From an uncultured Bacteroidota bacterium (GTDB taxonomy: Bacteria > Bacteroidota > Bacteroidia > Chitinophagales > Chitinophagaceae), in NCBI GenBank assembly GCA_903877645.1, contig CAIRES010000075.1:1-42618 (forward strand): a stretch of DNA of 42,618 bases, written 5' to 3'. Positions 1-8,306 of the stretch are shown here, in pieces. Under the pieces are notes generated by a model that saw only the letters and a list, made by a program, of their open reading frames with translations, was not told the origin of the DNA and ran no database searches. Within the stretch, counting starts at the first letter, position 1. Each line of letters opens with the position of its first letter. The position numbers were made by a program, and so were the translations under genes.

Positions 1-47
1 AAATCCACAAGCCCAACACCTTTTTTGAATGCCATATATAAAAATTG

Positions 48-82
48 AAAAGGGTTTCAATTTACACAATTGAAACCCTTTT
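48..82 (+). terminator. Hairpin terminator of an upstream gene
   Basis: A perfect 15-bp stem: the arm AAAAGGGTTTCAATT at 48-62 pairs with 68-82 across the 5-nt loop TACAC. The arms start with A's and end with T's, so it could work in both directions. The gene it would serve lies outside the window. Confidence 0.75.
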
Positions 83-107
83 CCAGTATAGCTTTCACTT
101 AATTTTT

Positions 108-129
108 ACCAACTATTTTTGACCACATT
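108..129 (+). repeat. 22-bp sequence, left copy of a long-distance inverted pair
   Basis: The 22 bases starting ACCAACTATTTT and ending CCACATT match exactly the reverse complement of 42505-42526, about 42.4 kb away. The match stops at both edges. This copy lies after the hairpin at 48-82 and 218 bp before the adhesin ATG. It could be a member of a dispersed repeat family. Function is unknown. Confidence 0.7.
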
Positions 130-347
130 GTCCTTTTTTTAACTGTAAGTTATTATTTGTCAAATGATCAGCTTACTTCAGAAATTTCTCCGGTTTCAAA
201 TGTATAAATCAATGAAATTTAAACAAATTGTTATTATATTTACCCAACCCTAATTATTTTAATGCTGTCTTTACTTTTATATACAGTTAATATTAGCAGA
301 ACTTTTTTTTTCAAGAAATTTTAGTTAACCACTTAAAATTTAGTAGC

Positions 348-3300
348 ATGAAAAAAACCTTACTCCTATTCGTCGCCGGGCTATTCATGTCCCTGGCCGC
401 GTTTGCAGTTGCGCCTGTTACAGGTACAATGCATGTATGCGTGGGCTCAAGCACCACTTTAGCAGACACCACGTCAGGTGGATATTGGACGAGCAGCGCC
501 ACAGGCACTGCAACGGTAGTATCTACTTCAGGTGCAGTCACGGGTGTAGCTGCCGGTGTCGCAGTGATCAGTTATCACTCATCGTCCGGCATTGCTGTAG
601 CCTCTGTTACAGTTAACCCAGTTCCTGCGGCTATTGGTGGCACTACCACAGTAGCTGTCGGCTCATCAATAACAATGACTGATGCCACTTCAGGCGGCTA
701 TTGGGCAGTTGGCGGTTCGGGTATCGCCACTATCGGTACGTCTACAGGTATTGTTACCGGCGTGTCAGCAGGCACTACCGGTGTATATTATGTACTCCCT
801 ACTGGCTGCGGCGCATATACTTCTGTAACAGTTACCGGTTCTTCTTCTTTACATTCGATCACCGGCACCACACACACCTGTGTGGGTTCCTACTCTATAT
901 TAGCTGATTCAACAAGCGGCGGTACCTGGAGCAGCAGCAATACCTCTATTGCTACTGTTACTACAGGCGGCGCTGTTGTAGGTGTATCTGCAGGTACGGT
1001 TACCATTACCTACACTGTTGGCACAGCCATCACTACTACATCCTTCACAGTATATGCCGTTCCCGCAGCTATTACGGGTGCAGGCACAGAAGCAGTGGGT
1101 TCTTCTATCACTCTGGCTGATGCAAGCAGCGGTGGTGCATGGATCAGTGGCAACACTTCCATTGCAACAGTCACATCAGGGGGCGTAGTTACAGGTGTAG
1201 CTACTGGCGTGGTGAATATCTATTATGAGTTCACTACAGGTTGCGCTGTATATCATACTGATACCGTTACCGGTTCTACTTCGGTATCTCCCATCACCGG
1301 TACTATGCATGTTTGTGTAGGTTCTACTATTACATTGGCCGATGCTACTTCCGGTGGTTACTGGACCAGTTCCTCAACTTCTATTGCTACCATAGTTTCT
1401 ACATCAGGTGTGCTCACTGGCGTATCGGCAGGTGTGGCTTCTATCAGCTATCATTCTTCCGCGGGTATTGCAGTAGCATCAGTTACTGTTAATCCTGTTC
1501 CTGCTGCCATCAGCGGCAGCACTACAGTAGCCGTTGGCTCATCAGTAACATTAACTGATGCAACCTCGGGCGGCTATTGGGCCGATGGCAGTTCAGGGAT
1601 CGCCACTATTGGTACATCTACCGGTATAGTTACCGGGGTATCAGCAGGTACTACTGGTGTATATTATGTACTGCCTACAGGTTGTGGCGCATATGTGATC
1701 ATGACAGTTACCGGTTCTTCAACTCTACATTCTATCACAGGCACCACGCATACTTGTGTGGGTTCTTACTCTATATTAAGTGATTCTACCAGCGGTGGCA
1801 CATGGAGCAGCAGCAACACATCTATTGCTACCGTTACAACAGGCGGCGCAGTTGTGGGTGTTTCAGCAGGCACAGTCACCATTAGCTATACTGTAGGCAG
1901 TTCTGTTACTACCACATCATTCACAGTATATGCCGTTCCCGCGTCCATTACCGGTGCAGGCACAGAAGCAGTTGGTTCTTCAATAACGCTTGCCGATGCA
2001 AGCAGCGGCGGTGCATGGATCAGTGGCAACACATCCATAGCTACCGTTACATCAGGCGGCGTAGTTACAGGCGTGGCTACAGGTGTTGTAAACATCTACT
2101 ACGAGTTTACCACAGGTTGTGCAGTATATCATACTGATACGGTTACAGGTTCTACTTCTACAATACATCACATTACGGGTACCATGCACACCTGCGTTGG
2201 TTCCTACTCTATATTAGCTGATTCAACAAGCGGCGGCACCTGGAGCAGCAGCAACACAGCTATCGCTACCGTTACAACGGGCGGTGCAGTTGTAGGTGTT
2301 TCAGCAGGCACAGTTACTATTAGCTATACTGTAGGATCTTCGGTTACTACCACATCGTTCACGGTATATGCGGTTCCCGCAGCTATTACCGGTGCAGGCA
2401 CAGAAGCAGTAGGTTCTTCCATTACACTTGCCGATGCAAGCAGCGGTGGCGCATGGATCAGTGGCAACACTTCCATTGCTACAGTGGGTTCTACTGGTAT
2501 AGTTACAGGTGTAGCTACCGGTGTAGTGAATATTTATTACGAATTCACTACAGGTTGCGCAGTATACCATACCGATACAGTAACCGGTGGTTCTACTTCT
2601 GTACTCCCGATCACAGGTACCATGCATGTATGTGTAGGCGCTACTGTTACCTTGGCCGATGCTACTACCGGTGGCTACTGGACCAGTTCCTCAACTTCTA
2701 TTGCTACCATAGTTTCTACATCAGGTGTGCTCACAGGCGTATCTGCAGGTGTGGCTTCTATCAGCTATCATTCTTCCGCGGGTATTGCAGTAGCATCAGT
2801 TACTGTTAATCCTGCTCCTGCTGCTATCACCGGCACTACTACGGTAGCTGTTGGTTCTTCCACTACATTGAGTGATGCTACCTCAGGTGGTCATTGGGCA
2901 GATGGCAGTTCCACCATTGCTACTATCGGTTCGGCTACCGGTGTGGCTACTGGTGTATCGGCTGGCACTACAGGTGTATACTATATATTGCCTACAGGCT
3001 GCGCCACATATACCATCCTTACCGTTACCGGTTCTTCCACAATACATTCGATCACCGGCACCACACACACCTGTGTGGGTTCTTACTCTATATTAGCTGA
3101 TTCTACGAGTGGCGGCACCTGGAGCAGCAGCAATACCTCTATTGCTACCGTTACTACAGGCGGCGCTGTTGTAGGTGTATCTGCAGGTACGGTTACCATT
3201 ACTTATACTGTTGGCACAGCCATCACTACTACATCCTTCACAGTATATGCCCTTCCTGCGGCGATTACCGGTGCTGGTACTGAAGCTGTTGGTTCGTCTA

Positions 3301-5048
3301 TCACTCTTGCCGATGCAAGCAGTGGTGGTGCATGGATCAGTGGCAACACTTCCATCGCTACAGTGGGTTCTACAGGCATAGTTACAGGCGTGGCCACTGG
3401 TGTAGTTAACATCTACTACGAATTCACCACAGGTTGTGCGGTATACCATACCGATACAGTTACTGGTTCTACTTCGGTACATTCGATCTCCGGAACTACA
3501 CACGTGTGTTCAGGGTATACAACTACCTTAAGTGACTCTACTACAGGCGGACATTGGAGCAGCAGCGCTACTTCTATAGCCACAGTAGGCTCATCAACAG
3601 GCGTGGTTACAGGTGTCTCATCAGGTGTGGTAACGATCACTTATGCATTAGGTACAAGTATCGCTACTGCGTCTGTCACTGTATTCCCTACGCCGGCAGC
3701 TATATCGGGCAGCAGCAGTATCTGTACAGGCACTACAACTACACTCTCCGATGGCACTACCGGTGGTTACTGGATCAGTGGCAGCACATCAGTGGCCACT
3801 ATCGGGTCTTCAACAGGTGTTGTTACGGCAGTAACTACGGGCACTACAAATATTTATTATGTCATTGGCGGTTGTGCTTCTTACAAAACTGTAAGCGTGG
3901 TAACTATGCCTTCTGTTTCTGCATCTTCTGCGTCTACATGCGGGTCCAACTTTACACTTAGTGCATCTGGTGCCACATACTATTCATGGGCGCCATCTAC
4001 AGGGCTCTCCTGCACATCCTGCAGCAGCACCACGGCATCTATATCGTCAAGTGTTACTTATACCGTTACGGGTTATAATGGCACAGGCTGTTATGCACAC
4101 GCTACCGTTACACCTGATATGAACAGGATATACGGCTATGTTACCTTCAGCGGTGCTACACCTGATTCTCTGGCTATGGTCGTTTGGCTCATCAAATTCA
4201 ACCCCATCGACAGCACACTTTCTATGATGGACTCTACCTATACCTGCCTCGTATCAGCCGGTACACCATGGTTCATGTTTCACGACGAGCCGAGCGGAAG
4301 CTACCTCGTAAAGGGCAAAATGGTAAATGAAGTTCCGGGTACAAGCGGTTATGTGCCTACCTACGCAGCAGCTACTACGCACTGGTATTCAGCTTCGTCC
4401 ATCACACATGGCACCGGGTCTGATTATGCACATATTACTATGCAGTATGGTACCGTCCCTACAGGTCCGGGCTTCATAAGCGGCTACATATCAGCAGGGG
4501 CAGGCAGGGGAACATCCGGCGATGTACCTGTGGCAGGTATGCTGGTATTCCTCCAGGATATGAGCGGTAACGTGCTCTCCCAGGCTTATACTGATGCTAC
4601 CGGTGCTTATTCTTTCACTGGTATTGCTGATGGCTCTTACGTGGTTTATCCTGAGGCGTATGACTTCTATACCACGTCTTCAGTCATCACGCTCAATGCT
4701 GCCAATGAAAGTGTAACCGGTGTGGATTTCAAACAACATACTACCAACGGCACTATTACTCCGGTTACAGCTACAGCAATACAGAATGTAGCTACCCAAG
4801 GGTTCAATATTTATCCTAACCCTTCTACCGGCAATATCTTCATCCAATGGTCAAACAAAACCACCGGCAATGCAGATGTTACGATCAGTGATATTACCGG
4901 CCGCGTAGTATATACATCAGCTATCAATATCTCAGCTGCATCCGGCCAGTCACAACTAAACGTTGACGACCTGAAAAATGGCGTTTATCTGATTGCTATC
5001 AAGGGCGCAGGCATGAATTACAATGGAAAAGTGATGATACAGCACTAG
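348..5048 (+). CDS. Large Ig-like repeat surface protein with T9SS sorting domain
   Basis: A 1566-residue secreted protein, probably a surface adhesin or matrix protein. It opens with a Sec signal peptide (MKKTLLLFVAGLFM, cleavage near AFA at about 20). Residues about 25-1185 are eight tandem units of about 146 residues. Each unit is two Ig-like modules of the BIG_2 kind, recognisable by TSGG-x-W, IATV and G-VTGVSAG. A cysteine-containing region (about 1190-1260) follows, then carboxypeptidase-regulatory-like or SdrD-like folds (about 1265-1470). The last 80 or so residues form a type A T9SS sorting domain (FNIYPNPSTG, ITGRVVY, LKNGVYLI). Composition is extremely rich in Ser, Thr, Gly, Val and Ala. 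Units 1-7 each hold exactly two cysteines, one near each end. A hairpin terminator follows, so it is probably monocistronic. An adhesive role is inferred from architecture; the ligand cannot be told. Confidence 0.9.
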   Translation: MKKTLLLFVAGLFMSLAAFAVAPVTGTMHVCVGSSTTLADTTSGGYWTSSATGTATVVSTSGAVTGVAAGVAVISYHSSSGIAVASVTVNPVPAAIGGTTTVAVGSSITMTDATSGGYWAVGGSGIATIGTSTGIVTGVSAGTTGVYYVLPTGCGAYTSVTVTGSSSLHSITGTTHTCVGSYSILADSTSGGTWSSSNTSIATVTTGGAVVGVSAGTVTITYTVGTAITTTSFTVYAVPAAITGAGTEAVGSSITLADASSGGAWISGNTSIATVTSGGVVTGVATGVVNIYYEFTTGCAVYHTDTVTGSTSVSPITGTMHVCVGSTITLADATSGGYWTSSSTSIATIVSTSGVLTGVSAGVASISYHSSAGIAVASVTVNPVPAAISGSTTVAVGSSVTLTDATSGGYWADGSSGIATIGTSTGIVTGVSAGTTGVYYVLPTGCGAYVIMTVTGSSTLHSITGTTHTCVGSYSILSDSTSGGTWSSSNTSIATVTTGGAVVGVSAGTVTISYTVGSSVTTTSFTVYAVPASITGAGTEAVGSSITLADASSGGAWISGNTSIATVTSGGVVTGVATGVVNIYYEFTTGCAVYHTDTVTGSTSTIHHITGTMHTCVGSYSILADSTSGGTWSSSNTAIATVTTGGAVVGVSAGTVTISYTVGSSVTTTSFTVYAVPAAITGAGTEAVGSSITLADASSGGAWISGNTSIATVGSTGIVTGVATGVVNIYYEFTTGCAVYHTDTVTGGSTSVLPITGTMHVCVGATVTLADATTGGYWTSSSTSIATIVSTSGVLTGVSAGVASISYHSSAGIAVASVTVNPAPAAITGTTTVAVGSSTTLSDATSGGHWADGSSTIATIGSATGVATGVSAGTTGVYYILPTGCATYTILTVTGSSTIHSITGTTHTCVGSYSILADSTSGGTWSSSNTSIATVTTGGAVVGVSAGTVTITYTVGTAITTTSFTVYALPAAITGAGTEAVGSSITLADASSGGAWISGNTSIATVGSTGIVTGVATGVVNIYYEFTTGCAVYHTDTVTGSTSVHSISGTTHVCSGYTTTLSDSTTGGHWSSSATSIATVGSSTGVVTGVSSGVVTITYALGTSIATASVTVFPTPAAISGSSSICTGTTTTLSDGTTGGYWISGSTSVATIGSSTGVVTAVTTGTTNIYYVIGGCASYKTVSVVTMPSVSASSASTCGSNFTLSASGATYYSWAPSTGLSCTSCSSTTASISSSVTYTVTGYNGTGCYAHATVTPDMNRIYGYVTFSGATPDSLAMVVWLIKFNPIDSTLSMMDSTYTCLVSAGTPWFMFHDEPSGSYLVKGKMVNEVPGTSGYVPTYAAATTHWYSASSITHGTGSDYAHITMQYGTVPTGPGFISGYISAGAGRGTSGDVPVAGMLVFLQDMSGNVLSQAYTDATGAYSFTGIADGSYVVYPEAYDFYTTSSVITLNAANESVTGVDFKQHTTNGTITPVTATAIQNVATQGFNIYPNPSTGNIFIQWSNKTTGNADVTISDITGRVVYTSAINISAASGQSQLNVDDLKNGVYLIAIKGAGMNYNGKVMIQH
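420..3905 (+). repeat. Eight in-frame 435-441 bp tandem repeats inside the adhesin gene
   Basis: Unit starts, aligned on the codon before GTxHxC, are 420, 861, 1296, 1737, 2175, 2613, 3054 and 3489. Two unit types alternate: V-type (HVCVG in the first half, TVAVG in the second; units 1, 3, 6) and T-type (HTCVG and TEAVG; units 2, 4, 5, 7). Unit 8 is divergent. The order is V T V T T V T X. Long stretches of units 2 and 7 are nearly identical in DNA, which suggests recent duplication or gene conversion. Unequal recombination here would change protein length in steps of about 146 residues without breaking the frame. Confidence 0.88.
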
Positions 5049-5071
5049 AAATTAATATTTGCATTGATGAC

Positions 5072-5105
5072 CAGAAAAGGAAGCAACACGCTTCCTTTTC
5101 TGTTT
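5072..5105 (+). terminator. Terminator after the adhesin gene
   Basis: Perfect 13-bp stem: CAGAAAAGGAAGC at 5072-5084 pairs with 5090-5102 over the loop AACAC, 23 bp after the adhesin stop codon. Confidence 0.8.
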
Positions 5106-5158
5106 ATAATAATATTCACAAGACTTATCCTATATTTGATTAGCTGTTTAAGAAGAGT

Positions 5159-5920
5159 ATGGCCGGAAGATTATTTTTTAGTTTATGCACAATGGTCGTT
5201 TTATCGGCAGGCCATACATACGCACAGGAAGTTGATCCTGCTTTCCGCAACACACAACTTTCTTCTCCCCGCGTAGTCGAGTCTTATAAAAAATACAACG
5301 ACAGCCTTAGCCGCGATTTTAAAAAGAAGAACATCGCATATCCACCCAAAGATATTTACCTCCGTGCTTTCAAATCACAAAATGAGTTGGAATTGTGGGC
5401 AAGGAATAGTGAATCCTCCGAATACAAGCTCATCAAAATATACCATGTTTGCGCTATCTCGGGCCAGCTTGGCCCCAAGCGCATGCGTGGCGACAGGCAG
5501 GTACCGGAAGGGGAGTACTTCATCCAGGAATTTAATACCAAGAGCGACTACTATCTGTCGTTACTACTCAGTTACCCTAATTACTCCGACCAGGTATTGG
5601 GCAAAGAGCAGCTTGGTGGAGATATTTATATACACGGAGGCTGCGTCACTATCGGCTGCCTGCCTATGACCAATGATGGTATCCAGGAGATATACACACT
5701 TTGCCTCAGTGCCCGTCTCAATGGCGAAGAAAATATTCCGGTACATATATTTCCCACACGCCTCACAAAGAGCGGGATGGCATACCTCAATCGCGAATTC
5801 TCAAAGGAGCCGGCAAAATTACAATTTTGGGAAGAACTGAAGATAGGATACGATTATTTCGAGAAATACCACAAGCTACTCCCGGTGATGTATTCCCCTG
5901 AAGGTAAGTACGTAGATTAA
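5159..5920 (+). CDS. YafK-type L,D-transpeptidase family protein
   Basis: A 253-residue exported protein of the YkuD/YafK fold. This family forms or cleaves peptidoglycan cross-links, or cleaves protein links to murein, with an active-site cysteine in the periplasm. The signature HGGCVTIGCLPMTNDG is at residues 159-174, with His159, Cys162 and the expected nucleophile Cys167. The YafK subgroup typically shows HGxCxxxGCxAMT. A signal peptide (MAGRLFFSLCTMVVLSAGHTYA) supports the start; AAGAAG lies just upstream of the ATG. No peptidoglycan-binding or SPOR domain is visible. The gene follows the adhesin terminator. YafK relatives in E. coli act as murein endopeptidase-like enzymes, so cross-link synthesis versus release cannot be decided from sequence. 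Confidence 0.85.
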   Translation: MAGRLFFSLCTMVVLSAGHTYAQEVDPAFRNTQLSSPRVVESYKKYNDSLSRDFKKKNIAYPPKDIYLRAFKSQNELELWARNSESSEYKLIKIYHVCAISGQLGPKRMRGDRQVPEGEYFIQEFNTKSDYYLSLLLSYPNYSDQVLGKEQLGGDIYIHGGCVTIGCLPMTNDGIQEIYTLCLSARLNGEENIPVHIFPTRLTKSGMAYLNREFSKEPAKLQFWEELKIGYDYFEKYHKLLPVMYSPEGKYVD

Positions 5921-6019
5921 TGATCATTTGCGCTCCTCGCTCTGATACTCCGCCCGCTTGTACTTCCCCAATGGAAAGTGCCGATTAAGTTTGCTTATAT
6001 TTTGCGATAGTCCTTTGTA

Positions 6020-6040
6020 TACATAATACCTCCCTTTAGG
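6020..6040. repeat. Dispersed 21-bp motif, copy 1
   Basis: This sequence, with core ACCTCCCTTTAGG, matches 14773-14793 at 19 of 21 positions and in the same orientation. Both copies are intergenic. Read on the minus strand it gives a purine-rich AAAGGGAGGT followed by ATG, which mimics a ribosome binding site, though neither following frame looks like a gene. Confidence 0.45.
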
Positions 6041-6060
6041 GTCGGGGTTTATCTTTCCCT

Positions 6061-6068
6061 TATCTTTG
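6061..6068 (+). promoter_or_regulatory. Candidate -7 box immediately before the DUF4249 gene
   Basis: TATCTTTG fits the Bacteroidota -7 consensus TAnnTTTG exactly and ends 5 bases before the ATG. TTTA at 6035-6038 is a weak -33 candidate. If used, the transcript would be leaderless or nearly so. Confidence 0.4.
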
Positions 6069-6073
6069 CCCTC

Positions 6074-6985
6074 ATGAAATTACCCTCTTTTCCTTACAAG
6101 CGTACCGTAGTTGCCATCGCCATGATCTGCATCTCCCTCTTCGTTTCATGCGAAAAAGAAGTGCACATCAACCTTGCTACAGGGCCGCCACAAGTGGTCG
6201 TAGAAGGTGCTGTGGAAACCGGCCTGCCACCCTACGTGGTGCTCACATCAACGATCAGCTTTTTTTCGCAGATCGATCTCACAACCCTCGAGAATAGTTT
6301 TTTGCACGGGGCCAAAGTAACAGTATCAGATGGTACTAATGCAATTACCCTGAGAGAGTATTCAATAGATACAGGCAGCAATAATAAATTTTACATCTAC
6401 ACTATAGACACTGCCGCCCTGGGCAACATCATGCTGGGGCAGGTAGGTAAATTTTATTCGCTTAGTGTCACCTACAATAACGCCACCTATACAGCTTTGA
6501 CCCAAATTCCATACCCTAAAGGTGTCGACAGCATGTGGTTTGATGTGCCCACCTTTCAAAGCAATAAGGTGCCACTTAACGCCCGGCAATTATTTGTGAA
6601 CTATACCGACCCGGATACCCCCGGTAATTACGTCAGGTATTTTACCCGCCGGAATAATGAACCCTATTATCCATCCGGTATTTTCAGCGATGATGCGGTC
6701 AATGGTTTGCAGGTCAAGAATATTGGGTTGATCGCAGGATACAATAACACTACCGATGCCAACGGCGATTCACTGCGCTACTTTTACCCTGGCGATACTG
6801 TTTACCTCAAGTGGTGCGAGATAGACAAAGGGGTATATACCTTCTTGAATTCCCTCAATTTTGCAGCTAACTCCACAGGAAATCCTTTCGCCTCACCCAT
6901 CAATGTACAAACCAATATGACCAACGGAGCCCTAGGCATTTGGGCCGGTTATGGGAGTATAATTACGAGGAAGGTGGTACAATAA
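6074..6985 (+). CDS. DUF4249 family lipoprotein
   Basis: A 303-residue predicted outer-membrane-associated lipoprotein. The N-terminus has basic residues, a hydrophobic stretch and a lipobox ending at Cys26 (ISLFVSC). The start PPQVVVEGAVETG-PPYVVLT, the middle SVTYNNATYTALTQIPYP and the end GYGS with a closing beta strand are typical of DUF4249. Members usually sit beside a TonB-dependent receptor and are thought to act at the cell surface in uptake, although no reaction is known. Here no receptor gene flanks it, so it appears orphaned. The start is supported by the lipoprotein signal and by the TATCTTTG box. Confidence 0.82.
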   Translation: MKLPSFPYKRTVVAIAMICISLFVSCEKEVHINLATGPPQVVVEGAVETGLPPYVVLTSTISFFSQIDLTTLENSFLHGAKVTVSDGTNAITLREYSIDTGSNNKFYIYTIDTAALGNIMLGQVGKFYSLSVTYNNATYTALTQIPYPKGVDSMWFDVPTFQSNKVPLNARQLFVNYTDPDTPGNYVRYFTRRNNEPYYPSGIFSDDAVNGLQVKNIGLIAGYNNTTDANGDSLRYFYPGDTVYLKWCEIDKGVYTFLNSLNFAANSTGNPFASPINVQTNMTNGALGIWAGYGSIITRKVVQ

Positions 6986-7194
6986 CCCATTGGATTGCAT
7001 TCGGGTGACTAAGATATGAATATTTCCGTTATATTTTCACTATTGGTATTATCAATACCGCTATTCCCACCCTGTGGATTTCAAAATTTGTTGCATAACC
7101 AATTCTTTTGCATCTTTATCCTCCGAACAAATTTTATCTTATGGATATTCGACATATGTATAGTGTGGCGAATGTGTAACTAATACGAGTCACA

Positions 7195-8136
7195 ATGAGT
7201 GAAACAACAGAAAAAGTACATTGCCTTATTATAGGTTCAGGTCCTGCAGGCTATACTGCGGCCATATATGCTGCCCGTGCCAACCTCAAGCCGGTATTAT
7301 ACCAGGGCCTGCAGCCCGGCGGCCAGCTCACCATTACTACCGATGTAGAAAACTATCCCGGCTACCCTAATGGGGTCATGGGCCCGCAAATGATGGTCGA
7401 TTTCGAACAGCAGGCACAACGCATGGGTGCCGATATCCGCTGGGGGCTCGCAACAAAGGTCGACTTCTCGCAAAAACCATTTAAAGTAGAGATAGACGAA
7501 GAGAAATGGATTGAGGCCGATTCGGTGATCATAGCTACAGGGGCATCTGCCAAATGGCTCGGCCTGGAATCAGAACAACGCCTCAATGGCCACGGTGTTT
7601 CTGCCTGTGCCGTATGCGATGGCTTCTTCTTTAAAAACCAGGAAGTGGCTATAGTAGGCGCGGGTGATACTGCCTGCGAAGAGGCGCTGTACCTCTCCAA
7701 GCTGTGCAGCAACGTGCACATGTTCATTCGCAAGGGCGAAATGCGCGCCAGCAAGGTAATGCAGGACCGCGTAATGAAAACTGCCAACATAAAAGTGTAT
7801 TGGAATACAGACACCATAGAAGTGCTCGGCGAAAATAAAGTGGACAGCGTAAAGGTCTTCAACAACAAAGAGAATGTAGAAAGCATCATACCTATAAAAG
7901 CATTCTTTGTAGCCATTGGCCATGAGCCAAATTCAAGCCTTTTCAAGGGTATGCTGGATATGGACGATCAGGGCTACCTCATCACGCAGCCCGATTCTAT
8001 GAAGACAAATATAGAAGGCGTATTTGCCTGCGGCGATGTGCAGGATAAAATATACCGTCAGGCAGTAAGCGCTGCCGGTAGTGGCTGTATGGCTGCCCTT
8101 GACGCAGAACGTTATCTCGGTACACTCGAACATTGA
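7195..8136 (+). CDS. Thioredoxin-disulfide reductase
   Basis: A 313-residue cytoplasmic FAD enzyme that passes electrons from NADPH to thioredoxin. It shows the FAD-binding GSGPAGYTAA near residue 14, PGGQL, the redox pair Cys138 and Cys141 (ACAVCDG), the NADPH motif VGAGDTACEEA, and the C-terminal FAD motif FACGDVQD. Length is standard for the low-molecular-weight bacterial type. It stands alone between a DUF4249 gene and a terminator. The 209 bp before it hold no clear gene or promoter, only a weak 6-bp hairpin (GGTATT-ATC-AATACC). Confidence 0.97.
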   Translation: MSETTEKVHCLIIGSGPAGYTAAIYAARANLKPVLYQGLQPGGQLTITTDVENYPGYPNGVMGPQMMVDFEQQAQRMGADIRWGLATKVDFSQKPFKVEIDEEKWIEADSVIIATGASAKWLGLESEQRLNGHGVSACAVCDGFFFKNQEVAIVGAGDTACEEALYLSKLCSNVHMFIRKGEMRASKVMQDRVMKTANIKVYWNTDTIEVLGENKVDSVKVFNNKENVESIIPIKAFFVAIGHEPNSSLFKGMLDMDDQGYLITQPDSMKTNIEGVFACGDVQDKIYRQAVSAAGSGCMAALDAERYLGTLEH

Positions 8137-8157
8137 GTAAGGTATAATAGTATGAAA

Positions 8158-8192
8158 TGGCTTCTTATCTTTGATAGGAAGCTATTTTTTTT
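8158..8192 (+). terminator. Rho-independent terminator of trxB
   Basis: The stem TGGCTTCTTATC (8158-8169) with GATAGGAAGCTA (8173-8184) has two G-T wobbles and a 3-nt loop, followed by eight T's. Confidence 0.85.
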
Positions 8193-8287
8193 CAGTGTTC
8201 CCGAAAAATCTCCCGCTCCTTCAGCGGCTGACTCTTCTTTTCGCTATGGGCAAATAACACCTGCTTTGCATTCGCAGTATCAGGCAT
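8192..8287 (-). CDS. Small ORF, 31 residues, unknown
   Basis: A complete ATG-to-TGA frame on the minus strand, beginning MPDTANAKQVLFAHSEKK and ending REIFREH. It is charged, has no membrane segment, and occupies the gap between the trxB terminator and the metallo-hydrolase promoter. Pyrimidine-rich plus-strand DNA tends to give Lys/Glu/Arg on the other strand, so chance is a real alternative. No family is recognised. Confidence 0.22.
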   Translation of the reverse strand: MPDTANAKQVLFAHSEKKSQPLKEREIFREH

Positions 8288-8294
8288 GATTCGC

Positions 8295-8302
8295 TATCTT
8301 TG
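8295..8302 (+). promoter_or_regulatory. Candidate -7 box of the PqqB-like gene
   Basis: TATCTTTG exactly fits TAnnTTTG and ends 4 bases before the ATG, again predicting a leaderless or near-leaderless mRNA. No good -33 TTTG at 19-21 bp; the nearest TTTG is 26 bp upstream. Confidence 0.38.
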
Positions 8303-8306
8303 AGTA

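Larger units (their letters stand above)
1..347. other. Gene-free leader region upstream of the adhesin gene
   Basis: No open frame here looks like a gene. The stretch holds a strong hairpin (48-82), which probably ends a gene lying left of the window, and one copy of a 22-bp sequence (108-129) whose inverted twin lies at the right end of the window. The rest is very AT-rich. TATATTTA at 235-242 resembles the Bacteroidota -7 box TAnnTTTG with one mismatch, but no convincing -33 element is placed correctly, so the adhesin promoter is not assigned. Confidence 0.6.
5924..6073 (-). pseudogene. Possible gene remnant: 49 open codons without a start codon
   Basis: On the minus strand an open frame runs from just inside the DUF4249 start to a TGA at 5924-5926, three bases past the L,D-transpeptidase stop. 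The residues look protein-like (for example KGRYYVYKGLSQNISKLNRH, ending YQSEERK). An in-frame TAA lies just upstream at 6080-6082, and the frame contains no ATG or GTG; its only TTG is late. It could be the tail of a gene whose front was lost when the DUF4249 gene was placed here, or chance. It contains one copy of a dispersed 21-bp motif (6020-6040), which weakens the coding case. Confidence 0.25.

Noticed and set aside
2301-2627. Long antisense and alternate-frame open frames inside the adhesin gene
   Set aside because: They arise from the repeated Gly/Ser/Thr codons; composition is Cys/Tyr/Arg-rich without a fold, and the main frame is clearly coding.
5064-5276. 70-codon frame overlapping the L,D-transpeptidase start
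   Set aside because: It begins in the adhesin terminator and overlaps a well-supported signal peptide in another frame.
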